64,000 bases of DNA, from positions 21,249,217 through 21,313,216 of the forward strand of contig OZ020246.1 of assembly GCA_963971285.1 (NCBI GenBank), given 5' to 3'. Position numbers and translations under genes: made by a program. The notes beneath the pieces were generated by a model. That model was not told the origin of the DNA. It searched no databases and saw nothing but the letters and a program-made list of their open reading frames with translations. The DNA is from Astropecten irregularis (Eukaryota; Echinodermata; Asteroidea; Paxillosida; Astropectinidae). Every line of letters begins with the position of its first letter. The stretch's first letter is position 1. Shown here piece after piece: positions 57,151 to 64,000 of this stretch.

Positions 57151-58013
57151 ACACAGATTTTCTTTAAGTACAAAAGATTCTTAAGGAAGCCAACCAAATA
57201 TCAACAAAGTACCAAGTATCACTGTCCATGATATCTTTTTATATACAACAAAATAAATGGTCCGTTTACTGACATAACAAGGGGCACCAGGCCAATAGCT
57301 CAACCTGGTGGTTTGGTATCACCCATGTATAATCTTAGATTTTACTTTTCTCCACATTATTAAGACAAACTGCATTTTCGCTAGAAGGTATAATCCTGAA
57401 GCATGAGCCAGGATGAAGGATTTTAAAAGAACTTGATCCCAGAATTAAAAAGAAAAAAAGGAAACAAAAATCTTGAGTGGATGATGCAAAAGGTGATTCT
57501 GCCATGTCTGAGGCTCATGCTGAGAGCTCTCAAGATTTCACACCCTTAAGACTTTGCCTCGAATCAGAACAACCTCAACTACTCTCTCTCTCTGGCTGCA
57601 TCCGAATCTGTTGTCTAGAGCTAGGTCTAGGTCTTTGCTCTATTGGAAACATGCAGAGACACTTAGACAATAAACCTATCTGTAGCTCTGGAAAACTGTT
57701 TCGTACACAGCCTCAGTCAGCAAAATGTGGATGAATTCTGTGGGGAGGAATGCCTGCTTGCCCTGGAGGGTCTGATGCAGATGATGCAGTGGTCCCCTTC
57801 ACTAACAGGGAACCGGGAATAATGTACTGAAAATCATTTTGAGAGAAGTGTGATCATGCATCAATTTCAAAATTAAAAACATGAAAGAGGATTTATTAGT
57901 AACTGAGAGGTTAACTGAATTGTGTTTTGGTTTTATACCACATAAGATGTAAATTATGCGTAGGAACCTCTCTGAAGTTAAGCACTTTTACAAATGTTGA
58001 GCACAGTGTCATG

Positions 58014-58142
58014 AGCCCTTTCGAAGTATGGCGGACACAATAGGATGGCGCTGTTTGGTTTGGGTAAAATCCTTTGTGTTTGACTCAAATTACCCACTTC
58101 AAACAAAGCTCTCCTATTGTGTCCCCCATACTTCGAAAGGGC
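58014..58142. mobile_element. MITE with AGCCCTTTCGAAGTATGG ends
   Basis: AGCCCTTTCGAAGTATGGCG and CCATACTTCGAAAGGGCT are mirrored, continuing into GACACAATAGGA/TCCTATTGTGTC. Arms of about 33 bp. Confidence 0.82.
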
Positions 58143-58462
58143 TAATTCAGGCAGGCCCTTTCAAATCATTTGAGCTCTTGTGGCCGTGTGCCAACCTCTG
58201 TATCCAAGGGAATGTACCAGCATCCAAGTTACAATCTCAGCCAATTAGGCCATGGCAATCTCTCTGAGCGGATCAAGTCAAACCTCTGGGGCACAAAAGC
58301 CACTACAAAGTTTCCTTGTTGAGGGTAGGGAGACCCACCCACGTAATTGATGCAATCTCTAGGTTCCCAGTGGATGCTCTTTGATGATGCTTTAGGACAT
58401 AAACGACCAAGGAAGTTGCTTGGAGCATGGAGGAAAGAAGGACTTCCTCCACGCTTGGAGTT

Positions 58463-58608
58463 TATAGGAGGGCCTATCCTAGCAGGATCTTTCTCAAATC
58501 CTGCTAGGATCAAAATGTCATCAGGTCCTCCTAACTCCAAGCATGTTATAAATTTCAGGTCATTATTTTGGTTGATAAGAAGTTTGAAGCAGTTTATTAC
58601 TTGTATTG
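58463..58608. mobile_element. Family B foldback, shortened
   Basis: TAGGAGGGCCTATCCTAGCA, GGATCTTTCTCAAATCC, GGATCAAAATGTCATCAGG, then the CAGTTTATTACTTGTAT end. Confidence 0.7.
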
Positions 58609-60981
58609 ACCAAGGAAGTTGGACAGTGGGGTGAAGGGTTCAGCATTTGGATTCTTTCTGCTGCCCAAGTGCAGGTTAACTTCTGTTAACTTCTGCTGTT
58701 TTGTCAGGTTCATACAGACATCCATGCAAAGTTATGATAAGATTATTAACAGGGCATAAATTTAGCAACAAACGTCATCTTGCCATGCACAATTAAAAAA
58801 AGTGGATCCCTCAGCTTTTCAAAGTAACCGATATTCCCATATTCTTTAAATTTTTTCAAGCTGAAGTGAACTCACAGGCCTTTACCCTTCGTTTCCAGGA
58901 ATCAAATAATGAAACTTTCTTTGCCAAGTTGAGTGAGTTCGGGATGACTGACGATCAAATGATCAAATCTCATTCACAATTTTGTTGATGGGTGCATATT
59001 CGGTCCATTGATTATGACTAGGGTCTTTTTATTTCTCTATAAAGAGCCTTCATCCTTATTCTTCTGGAGGATTGGGGCAAATTTGTAAAAGGTTGAGGTG
59101 ACTAAAGCAATTTTGGTTCAGTGATACAGACATCAGGCCATGAAGGAACTATAGGTCAGTTCTCCAGTCATTCACACTTCATCTCCCCCCAAAAAACAAA
59201 ATTCAAATGCTGTTCCAATTTTCCTTTCAACTGGTCACCAACGTGAATTTTGACACTGACAAATTTTCACGACTTTCAATAAATATTCAACGAAAACACT
59301 GAAAAGCAGTATGCATGTAACTTGCTATAGTGGCCTGGTATGCACATGTACTTTGTACAGTGCTTGTGTTATACATTCATACTGGAATTTGCAACCATGT
59401 GGGAGCATGGCTTTGTTCTTATGTACTAATGAACATTCTCCGAAGAGCAGAATTGAAATCACTAAAAATAACTGGGTTGGAATTTCTAGGGAAAGTCCCT
59501 TATATAAAATACGGTACTTCCCTTTGCGATGTATCTCCTGATAATGACTAGAGTCAAAACGTTGAGACCACATACCAATTATCAACATGCAAAGTCTCAA
59601 ATCTTTCTTAGATCCAAAGTATACCTTGCAAATTCCTCCTTTTTGAGTTAAATCCAAATATCAGTTGAGACCTACATATTTATATACACCTTAAGACACC
59701 TTAAGAATTTTCTCTGTGGAGACATATTCAACCTGCTGTGCTCGGTATCCACAAGGCACCATGTATGCGTCTATACAGAACATGAGCATTGTACATGATG
59801 CACATATGTACATGGTGTACGGGAATACGGTTGTATTTCCGTAACAATGAACGAGGACAAGGCATTGTCTTTTCTATTGTTTCTTATCCTGCCACTCCCT
59901 TTGTGTAGACTATGTACTGTATGTGTATTCAAGGTCCATTTTCAACAAAAGAGGTTGGGGTTTTTTTTACGACAGTGATGAAAGTCCACTGGTGAATGGT
60001 GTACATGGATGACATAAAGGTGTCACTTTAACTTTCAATATTAAATATGGTTTCCATTTCATTTGACACAAGTCTGCTTTCATTGTTATTACAAAAATGT
60101 CTAGCAGTCATGCTGTTCAATCTTGAGGCCAGGAAACCCATTTTCATCAATATCTGGCCTTGCATGTGTATTTTTGTAAAGCAACGTGACAAAATATTCA
60201 ATTCATTCACTGCATGCGTCTTGATTTAGTTTTACACTTATAAAAAAAACTTCATCAAAATAAAATACACACAAACCAATTTTTTTAAGCATAATTCCTT
60301 AATGAAAAAATGATAAATAAATATTAAAGTAAATAAATACATGCGCATGTCCCCAAGTTTCCCGTTTTCCATCTTTCTCTTGAAAATATATGTTTGTTTG
60401 TTTGTTTTTATAACAGACTTAAATCCATGATAATAATTAATTCCACCTTCACAATAACGAGTAAAAGGAAATATTAGTAACTGTAAGAAAAAGTCATATT
60501 TCAATAAGGATTCGCCCTTCACTGGTAGTAGATTAGTACTCTATGTATGAAATTACTTTGTGTCGCAGCCCATTGACAAAAAACAAATCATGAGCTGGCT
60601 CGGGTGGGATTCAAACTACAAATGACTTCCTGCTCACCCTTTGTTAAATATTAGATCACCAAGACAGCTAATCCCAACAATTATGAGATTAAAGATCCGT
60701 AAACAAAAAAAACACAAAAAGGGAATGAAACGTTAGTTAAAAAGAAAGAATATTCAATAAAAAAATACTAAACAAATTGTCAGTACAATTAATAGAAAGA
60801 ATGTATCATCACACCAAACAAATTAAAAATCAAAACATACAGAAGTGGTCTGATTTGACAACATTTGAAATTTTTATTTTGCACTTCAAGTTGTCTGAAA
60901 CACCAGGATCACATGCAAAACCATTAGATGAAATGCAATGCATTCAGAAAAAAAAATACGACAAGATTTGTTAGTGGATTT
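58609..60981. other. No gene recognised
   Basis: It includes a degenerate hammerhead-like word near 59538 and a minus-strand tRNA-like repeat head at about 60596-60675 (TAGCTGTCTTGG, then GTTTGAATCCCACCC). The rest is AT-rich without recognisable exons. Confidence 0.45.
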
Positions 60982-61376
60982 GGGGACGATTTCACAAAGC
61001 ACTAAGGTTGATCTTAGAATATGAATCAATCCTAATCGCTTAAGCAAATAAATAGTGGTGCTAAAAATACAATATGATATTCATAATAATAATGATTTGG
61101 AAGGATAATCATCCTTACTCGAAGCTGGGGTGCTGAATTGTGAAGGATGCAGCTACAAAGTGATCGAGTTGCAAGCATTCACAGGCGCCCTTTGGCTGCC
61201 AGTCACATCAACCAAAATATGATCACGGAGCACAGCCTGAGATCAAAGTATTTGATTTTTGTGGAGGGAGGAAAATTAGAGAACCCGGAGAAAAACCCTT
61301 GCCTAACGCACTTGCCACCTATGCCCCCATATGGTGAGACTCAAGATTAATCTTAGTGCTTTGTGAAATCCAGTCC
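60982..61376. mobile_element. Family F element (395 bp)
   Basis: GGGGACGATTTCACAAAGCA, then AAGGTTGATCTTA, returns as TTAATCTTAGTGCTTTGTGA, then AATCCAGTCC. Shares the ATTTCAC-type terminus of families C-E, but has a longer, non-palindromic interior. Confidence 0.72.
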
Positions 61377-61377
61377 A

Positions 61378-61528
61378 GGGGCCGATTTCACAAATGCTTT
61401 GCGATCATCACTAAAGCCCAAATCCAACACTAAATGGAAAATCGATTGCTACTTTGCATAGCAATTTCCCGTTTAGCGATGGATTTGGGCTTTAGTGATG
61501 ATCGCAAAGCGTTAGTGAAATCGGCCCC
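61378..61528. mobile_element. Family E palindromic MITE
   Basis: GGGGCCGATTTCACAAATGC to GCGTTAGTGAAATCGGCCCC, with AAGCCCAAATCCAACACTAA facing TTTAGCGATGGATTTGGGCT. It directly abuts the family F element. Confidence 0.88.
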
Positions 61529-62199
61529 TGATCTCACTGTACCGAGCCACACAAGGCGATTCCCACAGGCAACTTGGAGGCAAATAACGGCATAACATAC
61601 AGTCGCCAGTTTCGTCTTATTCCCAGGAAAATTCTATTATGATTAAAAGATAAAATGTTTTGTTTTTTTCCTATTTTGAAGATAAGCCTTGAGTCAGTAA
61701 TTGCCTGTAAATTGCCTCATGTAGCAAGGGCCTTGAATTCACCATCCGTATCAAACCATGCAGGACTAAAGGTTAATATTGACATCGATGGTACCTCACA
61801 GCAAAGCCGTAGGATTTTACTTAAAGCTCATAATGCTCTCCCCCCAATGCCATTCCCTCCTACCCCCCATCTCCTTCCCACAAAACAAAATGTCAAGTGC
61901 AATGAAATGAAAATTTTAATAACAAAAACATCTAGATTACGGATGAGTTAAATTTGCATGCAAAGAACAAAACAAAAAACAAATAAATAAAATGGTGGAG
62001 GGCCAGCATGATGATGTTGTTATTCAAAAATGCAAGGTGTTTTTCCGGCTTCGGTTCAAAATGAGGTGAAGATGGATGGATGTAGAAGCAGTGCCTCTTA
62101 CCTAGACACTGATGGATGGTCAAGCATGATGCATTCAGGAAAGAAAACTTACATGTGGGTCTGCACCGAGGCTTTAAGAGTTTTCAGGCAGTGGAAACG

Positions 62200-62560
62200 G
62201 AAGCTTCCCAACCACGGAGCGAGTTTGGACGATGGTGGCGCAACACCCGAATTTTGAAGGATGAGTCTTGGGGGGGAAATAACCGACGATGGTCCACAGT
62301 TTGGGTTTCGCAAATCGTTGCTGCTGCGGGCGTTGTTGTTTGTGTTTTTTAAAGCCCCGCACGTTGAGTGTTCTCTCTCGTCTCAAGACCAACAGTCTCT
62401 GGGTCAACAGCTTGTGAGGAGGCCGAGGAGTTCAAAGTCAGACCTCGGTGTGGCTCGACGGTCCAGGCTTCCAGCCGAGGTAAATGCCCTCGTCAATTCC
62501 AGTAAGATCTCGCCGTTTGCTCATTCTACAGTTGACAACGGGCATGGAGTAGGCACCAAA
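62200..62560. other. CpG-richer segment, possible promoter or first exon
   Basis: CpG density is visibly higher than in the surrounding AT-rich DNA. A plus-strand donor-like CCGAG|GTAAAT lies near 62480. The plus frame (DQQSLGQQLVRRPRSSKS...) has no recognisable domain. It could be a 5' UTR or chance. Confidence 0.25.
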
Positions 62561-62697
62561 GGTATCCGATGGGTACCTATAGTCTACATAATACCAGTTA
62601 TAAAGAGACACAGTGCCATTTTTAAAAAAATCATTACCAAAATACTTAAAAAAAGATCAAGTTGACGATTTCTAATTCCACAGAGATTGGCCCTTAC

Positions 62698-62812
62698 CTG
62701 ATCACTGCTGGTGATTTCTGCAGCAACTCCTTCGGACTCTGCCAGAAAAGTTCGGGGGCTGAAGATGCCGATCGAAAAACACAGCAAGAGCAAAATTCAA
62801 TTCTGAGGACAA
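62698..62812 (-). other. Candidate noncoding or signal-type exon
   Basis: On the minus strand, a TCCTCAG acceptor-like site precedes an open stretch that ends at GATCAG|GTAAGG, a strong donor. There is no in-frame ATG. It might be a 5' noncoding exon of the transporter 33 kb away or belong to an unknown gene. Confidence 0.2.
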
Positions 62813-63196
62813 TAACAAAAACGGAGAAACAGTCGGAATCAATGGACTAAATCTAAATTGGTGTTTTCATCCACAGAGTTACGTCTCCAATGCGTCATCA
62901 AAACAACACGTACATGAAAGCAGCCGCACATGCAAAACAATTTGATTACGGCGCTATTTTTCTGTGCAAATCTGTAGTTTTAAGCTCGGGCCCGGCTTTG
63001 AATCACTGCAACGCATTTATACACGGCACTGCTTTGTGATTTGGGTCGAACAGCGATCAAATCCGCGATAGTGAAGTGGGGGGTCGTTCATCGTCCTTTC
63101 CAGCAACACACACTGGAGGTTAATAATCTGCACGTACACCATGCCTTATGGACACTTGATTCCACAAACCCACACACACACACGAGTGTGGCAATG

Positions 63197-63396
63197 NNNN
63201 NNNNNNNNNNNNNNNNNNNNNNNNNNNNNNNNNNNNNNNNNNNNNNNNNNNNNNNNNNNNNNNNNNNNNNNNNNNNNNNNNNNNNNNNNNNNNNNNNNNN
63301 NNNNNNNNNNNNNNNNNNNNNNNNNNNNNNNNNNNNNNNNNNNNNNNNNNNNNNNNNNNNNNNNNNNNNNNNNNNNNNNNNNNNNNNNNNNNNNNN
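63197..63396. other. Assembly gap (200 N)
   Basis: Exactly 200 Ns, probably a placeholder length. The left edge is a short CA repeat. Confidence 0.99.
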
Positions 63397-64000
63397 ATGT
63401 GCAAATTGAACATGTAATTCAAGCCCAACATGCACATGGTTGCTAACTCCAGCCGTCAAAACAGCCTACTGAAGGAGAGGGGGGTGTGCTTAAACTAAAG
63501 CCCTCCACAAATACCCTGGTGATTCTAAAAAAAAAAAAATTAAAAAGCAAAAAAACACACAACAAATTGGGTATCACGCCACCGTTACAAACACAAAAGA
63601 CGGACTTGGCCAATTCAATGCTTAGGTAGTGAGGCTGAATAATTTGCAGAGCTGGAAACTGGGCCGAGGCGAGTTCCTTTGTGAGGCTGGCTGGGTGGTG
63701 AGCCTAAAATGTAATCTTAGACAAGAGATCAAGTGCTGTGTGTGTCGTGACTGACCAGGGGGGACCTTTAGTTTTTCATCGAGGTGGCAGAGGTTGGGGG
63801 GGGGGGGGGGGTTCATATTATTAATTCTCTTTTAGTCCCTTAAATGTGCATTTTCTTGGCTGCATGAAATTCCATCACTAGGCTTGCAAGAGCTGCATCA
63901 TTCATACAAGTGCTGATACACTTTAAAAAAATTATGTCAACATATTGTCAGATCCGGGGAATAAAAATCAATCCTTTTCAAGATTCAATACACCCGAAGT
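63397..64000. other. No gene recognised
   Basis: Poly-A near 63527 and a G-run near 63796-63811. No exon or named repeat. Confidence 0.4.

Noticed and set aside
62261-62665. 134-codon plus-strand open frame as a gene
   Set aside because: There is no recognisable domain, the end is lysine-rich low complexity, and a donor-like site lies inside it; kept only as a possible exon or promoter segment.

Overview
The window is metazoan nuclear DNA: AT-rich, with GT-AG introns, one intron-rich gene on the minus strand, and a dense load of short palindromic DNA transposons and tRNA-derived repeats. The repeat style and the gene's closeness to vertebrate SLC7A9 suggest a marine deuterostome invertebrate, most likely an echinoderm. 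That placement is inference from general character and not from a marker gene.

The only protein-coding gene I can support is an SLC7A9-like (b0,+AT) amino-acid transporter light chain, coding from 29950 (ATG) down to 5506 (stop). I resolved 12 coding positions whose reading phases join without conflict into about 516 residues and 12 membrane helices. Two positions exist as tandem alternative exons. Exon 3 (end of TM2, TM3, the heavy-chain disulfide cysteine, start of TM4) has copies at 22937-23182 and 21144-21386. Exon 8 (TM8) has copies at 13226-13329 and 11729-11832. All four copies are open, have splice sites, and carry the same phases as their partners, so the gene could make four transporters. 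TM3 and TM8 are symmetry-related helices of the LeuT/APC fold. This is the most interesting content of the window.

Layout: 1-5505 holds no recognised gene, two hAT-like MITEs with 8-bp target duplications, and the 3' side of the transporter. 5506-29950 is the transporter, its introns filled with MITEs and foldbacks. 29951-64000 has no confident exon. It could be intergenic or could contain 5' noncoding exons; weak candidates lie near 29982, 49.3 kb and 62.7 kb. It holds many repeats, a LINE reverse-transcriptase fragment near 37.1-37.3 kb, a CAA/CAG microsatellite, a minisatellite, and a 200-base assembly gap (63197-63396).

Repeat families, described by eye: (A) tRNA-like foldbacks with AAATAACCACAAGGGAAACTG ends; (B) foldbacks built around GATCCTGCTAGGATC; (C-F) four MITE families that share GGGGYCRATTTCAC-type ends but have different interiors; (G) a GTTTACGAAACGGAG-ended MITE; (H) an AAAGGTAYARTACA-ended element of about 360 bp; (I) a GGCCTGTTTGTTTCAGG-ended MITE; plus single elements. 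Several are nested in one another.
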